Below, in pieces: positions 12,501 through 21,789 of a DNA stretch of 64,000 nucleotides. Position numbers and translations under genes: made by a program. The stretch lies in the NCBI GenBank assembly GCA_030998225.1, contig JAPYXD010000727.1:4650001-4714000 (forward strand). The letters run 5' to 3'. The DNA comes from Diplolepis rosae (Eukaryota > Arthropoda > Insecta > Hymenoptera > Diplolepididae). How positions within the stretch are numbered: the first letter of the stretch is position 1; every line of letters starts with the position of its first letter. Under the pieces are notes generated by a model. It searched no databases. It was not told the origin of the DNA and saw only the letters and a list, made by a program, of their open reading frames with translations.

Positions 12501-15202
12501 CAGGCATGCCATCGTTGGGCGGCATCTGCCCAAGTGGAGACGGCGCTGGTCCAGCATTCTGCAATTATCTTTTATTATGCATTGACCATTCAAAACAGTA
12601 TTTATTACAAAATACAAAAATATTTATATCAAAAGAATCCTCAAACAAAAAGACAGTGTAAAACTTTAAAGAACTTCAAATAATTAAAGATGATTAAAAA
12701 TCTTTAAAAATTAGGAAAATTTATCAATAGTAAATAAAATAAACAATCAAAATGAGTTTTAAATTAGTTTCACTTTCTTCTAAAATCTAAGGTATAGAAA
12801 CACATTATATATTTCAATAACTGCAAAGTATTTTAGCATTAAAACTTTTTTTAGATCTTATTTACGATAAAATATATTTAATTGGATTTCTAACGTATTT
12901 AAATTTTTTAAACGCCGCCCTTGGGCGTATGGCATCCTGGTGTAAAACTCAATACCGACTCCATTAGAAAAAATAGTGCATGCCTTAAAAATTTTACATT
13001 GTTTAATATTTTTATAAAAATTCCAATAGAAGCATTATATGAGTGATTATGATATTAATATTTAGTACGAGTAAGTAATAAATGACGTTAATCTGTAGTT
13101 ATTTAAAGTTCTAAATCACGCATTATATAAGTTCATACAAGTTGCGTAAGTCTGTTACTTACATGGGCAATCCCATTAACTCCGTATCCACTGTTCACGA
13201 ATCCCTATGGGACATAAAAACAATATTAGTATTTGACTATATATTTTAGATTTTAAGGCTTAAATAATTTTAAAAGTATCATTTTTTACTTTTCAATATA
13301 AAAATACAAAAATAGAAAATTGCATTAGGTAAAAAACGTCAGTATACGAACATAATCGTGGAAAGCTTTGGCTTCACTGCTGTGTTCACACGAATCTCGA
13401 CGTTCGGGAGCTGCGCAGTACAAATCCCAGAAAACACTAAAATTGAAAATCAAAATGTTCAAAAATAGGAAATGTGAAAAGTGCAGAAAGTAGAGTAGTA
13501 AAAGATTTACTCACCACCACCAAGAGTGTAAAAATCCAGGGGGTTCGCCAAGCGTTATGTTTTTCTCCCATCGTATCTAGAGAAAATATATTAAAATAAT
13601 CATTCCTAAAATACAATAACAAAATTTACATGCTACAGTGGAAATATGGTTCACATAAAAGTTTTAGTCGAACGAACTTCTCGTTTTATCATATGGAGAT
13701 AATAAGAAAAGTCTGATCGACTTTCCACATTATTTACGGCACTGGAGTTCCATTACTATTTGTTTTTTTTATATATAGAAAAAAAAATTTGGGAATTTAA
13801 ATTTTGCGTCAGAACTCGTCTTAATTTTGACTGACTGTTTTGTTACTCAATTCAGCTCCAATAATTAATAAAAATATATTTATATAATGAATTTTTATGT
13901 TTTATAAATGATCAAAAGGAAATACTTAAATATTTATCGTAATATTAAAATATCAGGATACAAATTAAGGGGCTCCTTAGGATTTTAATTTTAAGACGTG
14001 CATTATGAGAAAACATTTTAAATGAAAAAATGGAAATTACCTCTGATAAGAATGTTTGTGCTGCCTTTTGGGCTCCTACGTGAAGTAGATACTCATACAC
14101 ATATAAAGCTAATCTAGAATAGAAAAATATATCATTTGATTAGAAAACAAACTCTTTGAATGATTAGAAAAATTGTAAAACGCGTGCTTCTTATTTGCAT
14201 AGTAAATTAATAATAATGACGTAACTACAAATTGGCTGTGGAGAACATATCGGCCAATCAAACTGCCCGATTTGCACTTCATAGTTAACTTCATGTTACG
14301 CTCCCTATTCATAGAACATTTTTCTGAATTAATAATTAGCATCCTGAGGGAATCCAAAATTAAATAAAAATAATGTTTAAAATTTCATAAAATATCAAAC
14401 TGAAATATTCATGATTCAAACGAAACACCAATAATCAAATTCTATAACTATTATTTACATAAATTTAATCAAATTATAATAAAATTATTCAAAGGTAGTC
14501 TACTTTTATTCGTGTTTCTCTAAATCTAGAAAAACAATAGAAACATCAACATTGAAATTTCTTCCCGGAGAAAACTCCTTTCTAAAGTTTATCTTGAGCA
14601 GTAAATAAAATTAAAACTCGTGTTCAAGGAATGTCTCAAAATAATAGATACTGTTAGTCATCCCGGATCTTTGGTTGCTCTGGCAGGGGTGCTCAGCCTA
14701 CAGTCGTCACGTGTAGTGGATGACTGACAAGAATCACTGACAGCAGCTGAAGCTAAACAGCAAGTAGTGCGAACCACGAGAAAGCGGGTTATCTACGACT
14801 CTGGTAAAACGACCTTAGTATAGGAGATTCAAGAGAGCTGGTGAGTTTGTAACATGAAGTAAGCGAACGGATGAGGTCGCGTGGCATACTTGGATCGAAT
14901 TGAAAGGGAGTAAGTCGAAAATTTCCGTCCTGCTTACCTTACCTCCCTCTATTTCTGCTACCGTTCTCTCTTTCTCTCTCACACCCACTACACGATCCCA
15001 AATCAACCAGAACCATTAAAACATTTTCAAAAATTATACAGTTCTCAAAGTTTATCAGAAATAGTGCAGGTTTCAAAATTGCTCCAAATCAATCAAGACT
15101 TTTGCACTGAATAAAAATTCCGAAAAACTACAAAAAAAATACTCACTTTTCTCTAGCTTGAGCGTCCGAGGGCACAGTAGACCCTTTTCCCTTGGCGTAC
15201 AT
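472..15202 (-). CDS. Ssdp: Ssdp: single-stranded DNA-binding protein (SSBP2/3/4 family), 13 coding exons, 444 aa
   Basis: Nuclear adaptor protein. In the known family the N-terminal LUFS/LisH region binds Chip/LDB1, and the complex serves LIM-homeodomain and Wnt-enhancer transcription. Join on the minus strand: 15202-15147, 14113-14041, 13576-13515, 13436-13352, 13204-13163, 12558-12472, 10654-10547, 9272-9192, 9102-9054, 6946-6732, 5595-5425, 5312-5112, 576-472. These exons sum to 1335 nt with every phase matching: 444 codons plus TAA. Visible: [19 protein letters not shown] at the N-terminus; [16 protein letters not shown] (LisH core, residues 20-35); the [17 protein letters not shown] stretch at residues 62-78; then a low-complexity Pro/Gly/Met tail; and a C-terminal [12 protein letters not shown] segment ending DYFMQ. 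Length is close to insect homologues and somewhat longer than vertebrate SSBP3. Start chosen at the conserved MYAKGKG. The gene looks intact. All introns are GT-AG; one donor is weak (exon 4). Confidence 0.96.
577..5111 (-). other. Ssdp intron 12 (4.5 kb)
   Basis: The largest intron. It is mostly AT-rich with no coding exon I can support. A more complex G+C-richer stretch at about 1100-1450, with a GGTGGTGGTG run, could be a regulatory element. No clear transposon was recognised. Confidence 0.7.
5112..5312 (-). CDS. Ssdp: Ssdp coding exon 12 (residues 344-410)
   Basis: Begins [19 protein letters not shown], includes [19 protein letters not shown] and ends GGPGEN. Acceptor TTGCAG, donor GTGAGT. 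Confidence 0.95.
5425..5595 (-). CDS. Ssdp: Ssdp coding exon 11 (residues 287-343)
   Basis: Encodes [17 protein letters not shown] through [20 protein letters not shown] to PVPGGNMPG. These are the conserved SSSSPG and GTPIMPSP..SxN..YTM motifs. Donor GTAAGA. Confidence 0.95.
6074..6422. mobile_element. Foldback MITE in Ssdp intron 10
   Basis: A 349-bp near-perfect inverted repeat. It opens CACGCAGAAAAAAAAACTG and ends with the reverse complement, with arms of about 165 bp and almost no loop. The arms are built of repeated ACAGAT/ATCTGT-type hexamers. The intron otherwise (5596-6731) is featureless AT-rich DNA. Superfamily not assigned; no clear target duplication. Confidence 0.88.
6732..6946 (-). 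CDS. Ssdp: Ssdp coding exon 10 (Gly/Pro/Met-rich, residues 216-286)
   Basis: The largest coding exon, 215 nt. Starts [17 protein letters not shown] and ends [12 protein letters not shown]. Acceptor TATAG, donor GTATGA. The RMNPPRG...GPMGPG pattern is the family signature. Confidence 0.95.
6947..9053 (-). other. Ssdp intron 9 (2.1 kb)
   Basis: AT-rich and non-coding. A slightly G+C-richer patch at about 8210-8340 has no interpretable feature. No transposon recognised. Confidence 0.65.
9054..9102 (-). CDS. Ssdp: Ssdp coding exon 9 (residues 199-214)
   Basis: Encodes [16 protein letters not shown], matching the vertebrate [10 protein letters not shown] block. Acceptor TTTCAG, donor GTAAGC. Phase 1 splits Gly215. 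Confidence 0.94.
9192..9272 (-). CDS. Ssdp: Ssdp coding exon 8 (residues 172-198)
   Basis: Encodes [20 protein letters not shown] and then MGNDFNG, matching the conserved F-M-x-P-R-Y-x-G-G-P-R region. Acceptor TTTCAG, donor GTAAAA. Confidence 0.94.
9273..10546 (-). other. Ssdp intron 7 (1.3 kb)
   Basis: AT-rich and non-coding. Nothing beyond simple A/T runs was seen. Confidence 0.65.
10547..10654 (-). CDS. Ssdp: Ssdp coding exon 7 (Pro/Ser/Gln/His-rich, residues 136-171)
   Basis: A phase-0, 108-nt exon encoding [17 protein letters not shown] and then a Pro-rich run ending HSQMMSTQ. Acceptor TTGCAG, donor GTAAGC. I do not recall this block in vertebrate SSBP3; the insect form plausibly carries it. 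The coding strand is C-rich, so the plus strand shows several G runs. Confidence 0.85.
11137..11494. mobile_element. TTAA-flanked inverted-repeat element, family 1, in Ssdp intron 6
   Basis: A 358-bp element between TTAA (11133-11136) and TTAA (11495-11498). Termini are GGGCATGTGATACTTAGG and the inverted form ending GTATCACACGCTC. Arms extend about 150 bp. The same family recurs at 23282-23637. No coding capacity. The remainder of intron 6 (10655-12471) is AT-rich with nothing else recognised. Confidence 0.88.
12472..12558 (-). CDS. Ssdp: Ssdp coding exon 6 (residues 107-135)
   Basis: Encodes [20 protein letters not shown] and then GPMNPAFFP, matching the conserved [10 protein letters not shown] block of SSBP proteins. 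Acceptor TTGCAG, donor GTAAGT. Confidence 0.94.
12559..13162 (-). other. Ssdp intron 5 (0.6 kb)
   Basis: AT-rich and non-coding. No repeat or exon was recognised. Confidence 0.6.
13163..13204 (-). CDS. Ssdp: Ssdp coding exon 5 (14-codon small exon)
   Basis: A phase-0, 42-nt exon encoding [14 protein letters not shown], bounded by CATAG and GTAAGT. Its length is a multiple of three and the donor before it is weak, so it could be skipped without a frame change. Confidence 0.85.
13352..13436 (-). CDS. Ssdp: Ssdp coding exon 4 (residues 65-92)
   Basis: Encodes [20 protein letters not shown] followed by EAKAFHDY. The acceptor is a clean TTTTAG. The donor is GTTCGT, weaker than the GTAAGT/GTGAGT donors elsewhere in the gene. 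The reading frame and the phase of the next exon support it. Confidence 0.9.
13515..13576 (-). CDS. Ssdp: Ssdp coding exon 3 (residues 44-63)
   Basis: Encodes [20 protein letters not shown], almost invariant in the family. Donor GTGAGT; ends in phase 2, splitting Cys64. Confidence 0.95.
13577..14040 (-). other. Ssdp intron 2 (0.46 kb)
   Basis: AT-rich and non-coding. Nothing else was recognised. Confidence 0.6.
14041..14113 (-). CDS. Ssdp: Ssdp coding exon 2 (LisH helix, residues 20-43)
   Basis: Preceded by a TTCTAG acceptor and followed by a GTAATT donor. Encodes [20 protein letters not shown] and FLSE, the LisH-like dimerisation segment. The first base completes Lys19. Confidence 0.95.
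14114..15146 (-). other. Ssdp intron 1 with a G+C-richer internal segment
   Basis: Positions 14660-15000 are clearly less AT-rich than the neighbouring introns. On the minus strand they include GGGAGGTAAGGTAAGC (about 14935-14950), which could act as a splice donor of an alternative, non-coding first exon. This is inference from composition and one motif. A CpG-containing intronic enhancer is an equal possibility. Confidence 0.35.
15147..15202 (-). CDS. Ssdp: Ssdp coding exon 1 (residues 1-18 plus two bases)
   Basis: Encodes [18 protein letters not shown] and the first two bases of Lys19. Donor GTGAGT follows at 15146. The start ATG is at 15202-15200 in a G+C-richer context. Confidence 0.95.
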
Positions 15203-16050
15203 TGCAATGGCTTGGCAATCCTCACGACGTAAACAGACGAACGTGTCGGCTCGTTTTCAGTAATGTCCGACAAGGACGTGAAGTGGGGACGCAGGCGAAG
15301 GCGTCTGGAAAAAGACACACGCGCCCGGTTTTTTGCACTCGCGTCACTTGTACTTCGTCACACCCGGTCCCTTGGATCTACAAGTTCAAACTCGAAGCGC
15401 CGCATGGCTCCGGACTCGAGTCACGGGTTCGAGCAACACGCGTCGTCATCGCTCGAGACGACGACGAGCAAATTTTTTCTTTGAAAAGATGATACTCCAG
15501 CGAGACTTGCTCGCCTTTTGCTTATTTTGAACTTCTGATTTCCTTCTGCAAAACACGTCACGCACAGTCTCTGTTGCTCGAACTATTGTCTTGAAATCTG
15601 TCTTGGAGTGTTCAGTGTTGCCGCCCTCGCGTCTTTCTTTCACGTTTCCCCTCGTCTGCAGCAAGTTGCACTCGGTCTGCCTCGGTCACTTCACTCTCTT
15701 CACCTCGACAATTCGGCCCAACGAGGCACACTTCATCCCCTCCAGAGAGGACTTACTTCGTTGCACACTGCGATTCCCGAATCCTCGATACCTACGACCA
15801 CGTCGTGACGCGCGTCGTGTCCTGTACTCCTGTCGTGTCTTCTCTCTTTCTACAGGGTCGCTCACACGCACGCACACTAAAGATTCATACTAACACAATC
15901 GTAACTATCCTCTTCGTACAAGCGAACTCCGGTTTTCAACGAAGGGTCCGACACAGCCACGCGTCGAACGTACACACGTACCAGTGCCGTAATCACTTGA
16001 AGTTACATGGAACCTTGCAAGAAAAATCAGACCGAAATTAATTTCAAAAA
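15203..16050 (-). promoter_or_regulatory. Probable Ssdp promoter and 5' UTR
   Basis: Immediately upstream of the Ssdp start codon, base composition shifts to G+C-rich with many CpG dinucleotides (about 15150-16000) and then returns to AT-rich. Open frames on both strands here are by-products of this composition. No TATA box or initiator could be fixed. Confidence 0.55.
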
Positions 16051-18379
16051 CAGATTTTTATGGTTCTTTGTCGATAGAATTCACTTGAGCAGGCTTGAAT
16101 AAAAAAAACCTCTAATATTTATAAGAAAAATGAAAATTTTCAGCTAAATTTTATTCAAATGAATTAAACGATTAAATAAATAGGTTTGCGCCCTTTTTTT
16201 ACAATACTGGGATGCACACACCTTTTCATGGAGCTGCGCGCGCAGAGTAATTTCTGATCAGTGTCGTAGTTAGATTAGGGTTTACATCGACATTTGGGAA
16301 AAAATCGAAGTCTTCCTAAATTGTTATCCTAGAGAAATAATTATTTTTCTCGAGAAAATTTCTTACCAAGAGAGATATTGCTGAGAAATAATTATTATTA
16401 CAAATAATTTTCCCATTTGTTTGATTTTAATTGTAGAGGTTATGGGAAGAAAGATAATAAAAGGGTTGTCCTTTACTTTAGCAGTGTTCACCCCGAAGCT
16501 TAGCTCAGGTAGGGGTACCTTTGTTGCTATAATTCTATTTTATCCATTCGTTTTGCAGAATGAAGACGTTACTGTATTTTCTCTCTAGCTGATTTTACCT
16601 GGCTATGTGCCTGGTGGAAGTAGCAAAATAAGTAACAGTATACATGTTCAGAGTTCACATGTAAAAACGAGCGAATACGTTTACTGTTGTTCTCGAACCT
16701 TACCAGGGTTCAATATATCAGTATAACGTGTGCGTTTAATTTCAGGGCAAATATACCTTCCCTTAACTGCGAGATTCCTAACCTCAAACTTTAAACTCTT
16801 TTATCCTTACAGTTATACTGTTTAATTGCGTTCGAAAATTTCATTTATGTGTTCTTTTGTTTATTTGGTTTTTCAAGATGCTAATCAAAAGTCCCAGATA
16901 AATTTATCACATGTTAAATCTTGTGGGATAAATTTATCTCGACCTTATTAAAAGGTGGATAAATCGGCCATAAGTAAAAATGATCAGAATGTATTAAATT
17001 TCATGAATTAAAGTAAAACAGAAAAAAAAATAAAAGTATTTTTCATATCTCAATTTTCTGCAAATTAAATTTTTTTTCAGATATCTATCTCAATATTTAC
17101 TTATATTATACTTATATTATAAAAAAAATATAAAATGTTAAAATGTGATAAAAAAAATTAATTTAATTTCAAGTCCCTTATAAATGTTAACATGCAAAAG
17201 ATATTTTTGAATCAGAAAGTTATGCTGCACAAAATTCGAAATTTTAAATAGTAATCGGAATCTAAAATCATTTTTTATCTAGGTAATAAAAGTATTACAA
17301 GGCTAAGCAATGTAAAATATTTCGTTGATCTAGAATGATTCAGAGAAGTTGTAAGGAGATACAGCCCTGCTCTCGTTCCCTCTACTCCATTGGAACGCTC
17401 TATCTGTATGCATATACATAGAGAAGTGCTGTAGCATTCATGCAAACACACACTAGCGTAAATTTATCGGCGTGTATAGCTGGAGTGGAAGATCCGAAAT
17501 TATCCGAGCACTTCCGAGTCCAGTCGAAGCAAAATAGCCGACAATTGACGAGGTGCTCAGGGGCAGCAGGAAGGGAAACACTGGCTATTCTCTCGGGTGT
17601 ACTGCTTCCCCTTTTTCAATTTTATCTTCAAATCGACGTATCGTTGCACTCGAACAATGCCATTACAAAATGAAGGGAAAGTTTCGTATTTCTTTCCTAT
17701 AAGATGTAAGCAAGTGGGACAGAATTTAAGTACACTATTGCAATTAGAACGGTCTGTTTCACTCGCTAAACTCCAACATTGTACACAAATTTCTTTTCCA
17801 GTACTTTATCTTCAACTTGAAGTTAAAAATCCACTAATGTTCCCTCTCAATCGTTTTCATAACTCGAAAACAAAAGATTTCATTTTAAAATATAAATTTT
17901 GAGTTATATTTTAATTTTTTTATTCGATAATTTTAAACTATTGCAACGTCTTGGAAATAGCAAAGTTTTTTAGGTTTATTTACAGAGCATGCAGAAGTAC
18001 GAGATTTACTGAATAGAAAATTTTGAATCTACAAAATAGAAATATATTCAATTTAGACTTTCAACACGAATAACGAGAAAACATAGGACAAATTTTTGCA
18101 ATTTATTTCTTACTTGGATTACTCAACAATAGTTAGTAAAACGGATTGATGTAATGCAGAATATATAACGCATAGAGGATAAAATCGATTTTTCCTATAT
18201 TTTTCTTTTCAATTCCTATCAATCATAAAGATTTAGGTCATCTAGAAAATCACAGGAAATTTACTATTTTGCGCAATTTTCACTTTTATGGTTTTTTTTT
18301 TATTTGTTAGACGAAGAGTATCCTTAGTAAATATTTCATGAATATGGTTTTTCAACAAAATATTTTTTTTTCTAGTTAA
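16051..18379. other. Ssdp-Atg10 intergenic region
   Basis: Mostly AT-rich. A G+C-richer island at about 17340-17660 may be the Atg10 promoter or its untranslated first exon. No repeat element was recognised with confidence. Confidence 0.45.
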
Positions 18380-18487
18380 ATGGACGGACCAGGAACAATA
18401 AGTTGGGAAGAGTTTGTTGAAAACGCAGAAAGCATCCTACGGATATCGAATCAAATATCCGACCATTGGCAATTTGAAGGGGACAAG
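18380..18487 (+). CDS. Atg10: Atg10 coding exon 1 (residues 1-36)
   Basis: Starts MDGPGTISWEEFVENAES and ends HWQFEGDK. Donor GTACAT. The ATG lies five bases after a TTTCTAG acceptor-like tract. Confidence 0.88.
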
Positions 18488-20334
18488 GTACATTCGTTAG
18501 ACGATCGATCGGATACAACATATTACTCAATCCTAGCATAAAAAGCGTTAACGTTGCGTGTGTTTCATCATCTGAAACAATTTTACAATCTTTATTTTTT
18601 ATATATACACTAAATTATAAAAATTTTATAAAACGTTTAATAAGCTTAAGATCTTTTCAAATTTTTAATTTGCAAAAAATATATATTTCAACTTTTTTGA
18701 TGTTCTGTTTTATTATTTTTTAAAATCAGTTTTTATTTCTCAAGGACGTCCCAGGCCAAGCTTATTTGCTTCGACGGGAGAAGACTTTCATTCCATGTGA
18801 TTTTCCCATCGATGATCCGTTGACAAAGGAAGAAGAAGATTTAATCAATGAAATGAGTCTCAAAATTGTGAAGGATCCTTATGAAGCCCCTTCTGAATTC
18901 CAGAGACCTCTAGTTAAAGAACATCACATCCTTTGGTCTATTAGTTATGGTGCACCGGTACTCTACTTTAATGGATGGAAATCAGGCAAGTGGAGCTCAA
19001 AAAATTAAATAAAATAGTGTAAATAGTAGTTTATAATTTTCGAAATCAAAAGGGATCAGAATTAGGGAGGATTCTGGTTTAATTTATTTCATTTCACCAA
19101 ATTAATCGATTTCGAATGTCTAACTTTCTGCGGAGTTGCTCATTCAAACTGGTATGACTTCCATTCGATAGAGTGAGCTACCTTCTTATTGAAATGATAA
19201 AATGCATAGGTAAAGCAGTATTCTTCTTCGCTGGAAATGGTAATATGAATCTGTCTTTGTAATCAAGACAAAATAAAAAAGCAAAATAATGATAACGCAA
19301 CTGATGTTATCCATTTCACTTCTAATAGCTTTTGAAATTCGACTTTTGATATTTTTAATATATGCATATCCCTGTATTTTAATCATGTTTATAAATAACC
19401 TTACATTGTAATTTAGTACTAATTTATATTAGTGTAAATTAATTCCAATTTCCCCAAATGGGAACTTAATTTCTGCCTTTTCTTTATAGTTAACTCTTTT
19501 TCGGGTTTTGGGAGATTTTTTCACACTATCATTTCACGAGTACTATATCTTTTATTGTACGTAGGGTTTATGAAAGTCGTTGGAATCGACGTCTGATCGC
19601 CACTAGACCTTAATCTACGGAAGTGGGGGCGTTATAGTGCTGATTGTTCCTTCGATTGCAGACAGTCCCAAACTGGGCTAAGAAGTTATCTGATCAGAAC
19701 AGCAAGTAAATGTTAAGAAGAATGAATAGGAAACTTTTTGTTCCATCATTTGAATAATAAAAAAATCAGATTTTCATTAAAAATATAAAGGGGAAATTGT
19801 ATTATTCACATTTGGGTGAAAAAATATATTCTGTTTTGATTAATCAATTTTTCCTTTTCAAAGATTTTCCAGGAAACAATCGAGTTTCTGTAGAAGTGGC
19901 TCAAAATCTTTTAAAAAATGAAAATCTAGCCTACACTGAATTATCACAAGCCATTCATCCGATTTTGGGAACACCTTTTTTGTATCTTCACCCCTGCATG
20001 TCGAGCAATCTCTTAGAATACACATCAAAAAGGTAAAATGCGTTAATAAACCAGGAATATAAGAAAATAGAAATAGAGCTTGACCTTAGTATAGTTAAAC
20101 AAAGGAAGATATTTTCCCGAGTAAATTATTTAAATCGCTGATATCTGATCTAAAGTGTCTTGTTTCAGCAAAAATAAATTAGTTAGTTGGCTCAGTATGA
20201 CGGCTCCTGCAGCCCTAAATCTGAAAATAAGGCCGGAGTATTATAAATTAACCTTTGGGGATATTCGAGACGTTGATGGAAATTCCAAGCACAAAGTTGA
20301 TGAACAGCAATCTGATGCTCCTAACATACAGTAG
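18380..20334 (+). CDS. Atg10: Atg10: E2-like enzyme of the Atg12-Atg5 conjugation system, 4 coding exons, 227 aa
   Basis: Known role: receives Atg12 from the E1-like Atg7 and transfers it to a lysine of Atg5 during autophagosome formation in the cytosol. Join: 18380-18487, 18745-18985, 19864-20032, 20169-20334; 684 nt with all phases matching, 227 codons plus TAG. Family marks: WQFEGDK in exon 1, EEEDLINE in exon 2, then HHILWSISYGAPVLYFNGW (the Y-x-V-P-V-L-Y-F equivalent), HPILGTPFLYLHPC with catalytic Cys161, and WLSMTAPAALNL near the end. Human ATG10 is 220 aa, so length fits. Intron 2 is GC-AG (TCAG|GCAAGT). TTTTTCTAG lies just before the ATG, so a spliced 5' UTR exon is likely. No breaks seen. 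Confidence 0.93.
18745..18985 (+). CDS. Atg10: Atg10 coding exon 2 (residues 37-116)
   Basis: Encodes DVPGQAYLLRREKTF through YGAPVLYFNGWKS plus one base. Acceptor TCTCAAG. The 3' end uses GC: TCAG followed by GCAAGT. Confidence 0.9.
19864..20032 (+). CDS. Atg10: Atg10 coding exon 3 (catalytic Cys)
   Basis: Completes Asp117, then FPGNNRVSVEVAQNLL and HPILGTPFLYLHPC. Cys161 of the HPC motif is the thioester-forming residue by homology. Donor GTAAAA. Confidence 0.92.
20169..20334 (+). CDS. Atg10: Atg10 terminal coding exon 4
   Basis: Completes Ser173, then KNKLVSWLSMTAPAALNLKI and a hydrophilic tail ending DAPNIQ and TAG. Acceptor TTTCAG. WLS..GP/AP..LNL is the conserved C-terminal motif. Confidence 0.9.
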
Positions 20335-21605
20335 TAGCACCTTGGACTCTGTAATAAGGTACAATGTACAAAAAGAATCGATTTTTTATAATCAGAGTAT
20401 TTTTTTTTTTTTTTTAGAATCCAATAGACGTTGAGCTGACATCTCATTTAATTTGAGATTGCTGATTATTGTAATTCACTTGGAATTTATGCATCATTAC
20501 TGCAATTTAGTATAAGAGCTTTTGACAATTCATTTTATTATTTAAAAATTACACGAAAGGTCATCCTGTAGAATCATTAAAAATGTTCATAATTTCACTT
20601 TTACTTATCATTAAATTTGACAAAAACGATCATAAGAATTCTAATGGGATAATTTGCATCCTTCAAACAACAGATGTCAGATTTAAATTAACTATGGAAT
20701 ATTTTAGAAGCCGCAAGAATACATAATTACGTTCATTATATCATACTTTCCGACACCCTAAATTATATAAATTTCGATATCAAACTTCTGCATTTCATGT
20801 AATTGTTTTAAGCCAAGGATATCTCTTAGTGTAAAAGCAATATTAATTTTTTGGCTGCCAGGAACTTAAGCTCCATAAAATTATTTTTCAGATTACTGAA
20901 TACTGACCAAGTTATTGTTAATTTTCTTCTAAAAGGCTTTGCAGATATATAATCTACAGATTCAGACCGAGTAAAAGTAAGATGAGTTTAATAATGTCAA
21001 ATTTACTTGGGATTAAATGTCTAGCGAAAATTTCATTTTATGATTCCAACTGGATTGTGAGGAGAGACTTTAATTAAGAACTATACAAATACCATTTCTG
21101 TTCAATTTGGATAATAAAAAAGGAAAATCTTTCTTGTATGGAAAACTTCGCTCTAGTTTTTTAGAATACAAGATTAAAGATAATAGAGTTTTGTGAACTT
21201 GTTTTTACACTGTTGTCGCATGCATGAAACATCAGGGAATCTGTCTTCGATGTACTCGCATATGATGAGATTATTGATCCCTCAACGTGTGAACTCATGG
21301 AAACACACATACCAAGATACGTATCGAGATACTGGCTTACTTCACTATAATTGCAAATTTTTCATAATAACTGACTACATAATTTAAAAATTACAATTAA
21401 ATTTTCTGCGCACTAAATTCTTAAGATCCCTTTCAACCAATTGTATATTCTCAAAATTAGATCGTTTAAAAAATCAGACTGCTGGATTATAATTTAAATT
21501 TTAAATCTTATATGCTTGAAGAATAAAAGATTCAAAATTAGCAACTTTAACAATTAGAAAATTGAATGATTTTATATTACATTATTATTTGAAATATTTT
21601 TAAAT
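20335..21605. other. Downstream of Atg10: 3' UTR and AT-rich DNA
   Basis: No exon or repeat could be supported. No AATAAA was seen close after the stop codon, so the Atg10 polyadenylation site is not fixed. Confidence 0.5.
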
Positions 21606-21789
21606 TTCAAATATTGTTGATGTTCTTAGTTGGCTTTAGGGTCCAGGAAAAAATTTTTGTATTTTTATAGAATTAAATTCTCACTGATGAGGACTCCAAT
21701 CTGAGTCGAAACGTTTGAAAATATGAAACTTTGAGTTACATTTTTTCCTGGACCCTAAAGCCAACTAAGAACATCAACAATATTTGAAT
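21606..21789. repeat. Inverted repeat with hammerhead-like core
   Basis: Arms of about 45 bp (21606-21653 and 21742-21789) share GTTCTTAGTTGGCTTTAGGG and GTCCAGGAAAAAA in opposite orientation. Between them, 21684-21712 reads CTGATGA, a GACTC/GAGTC stem with a CAATCT loop, then GAAAC, the conserved core order of a hammerhead ribozyme. One extra G follows CTGATGA before the stem, and I could not build stems I and III confidently. Penelope-like retroelements are known to carry hammerhead motifs, so this may be a fragment of one. Confidence 0.5.

Noticed and set aside
15202..15893. Several plus- and minus-strand frames of 60-100 codons
   Set aside because: They overlap each other on both strands in the G+C-rich Ssdp promoter/5' UTR, where stop codons are rare by composition.
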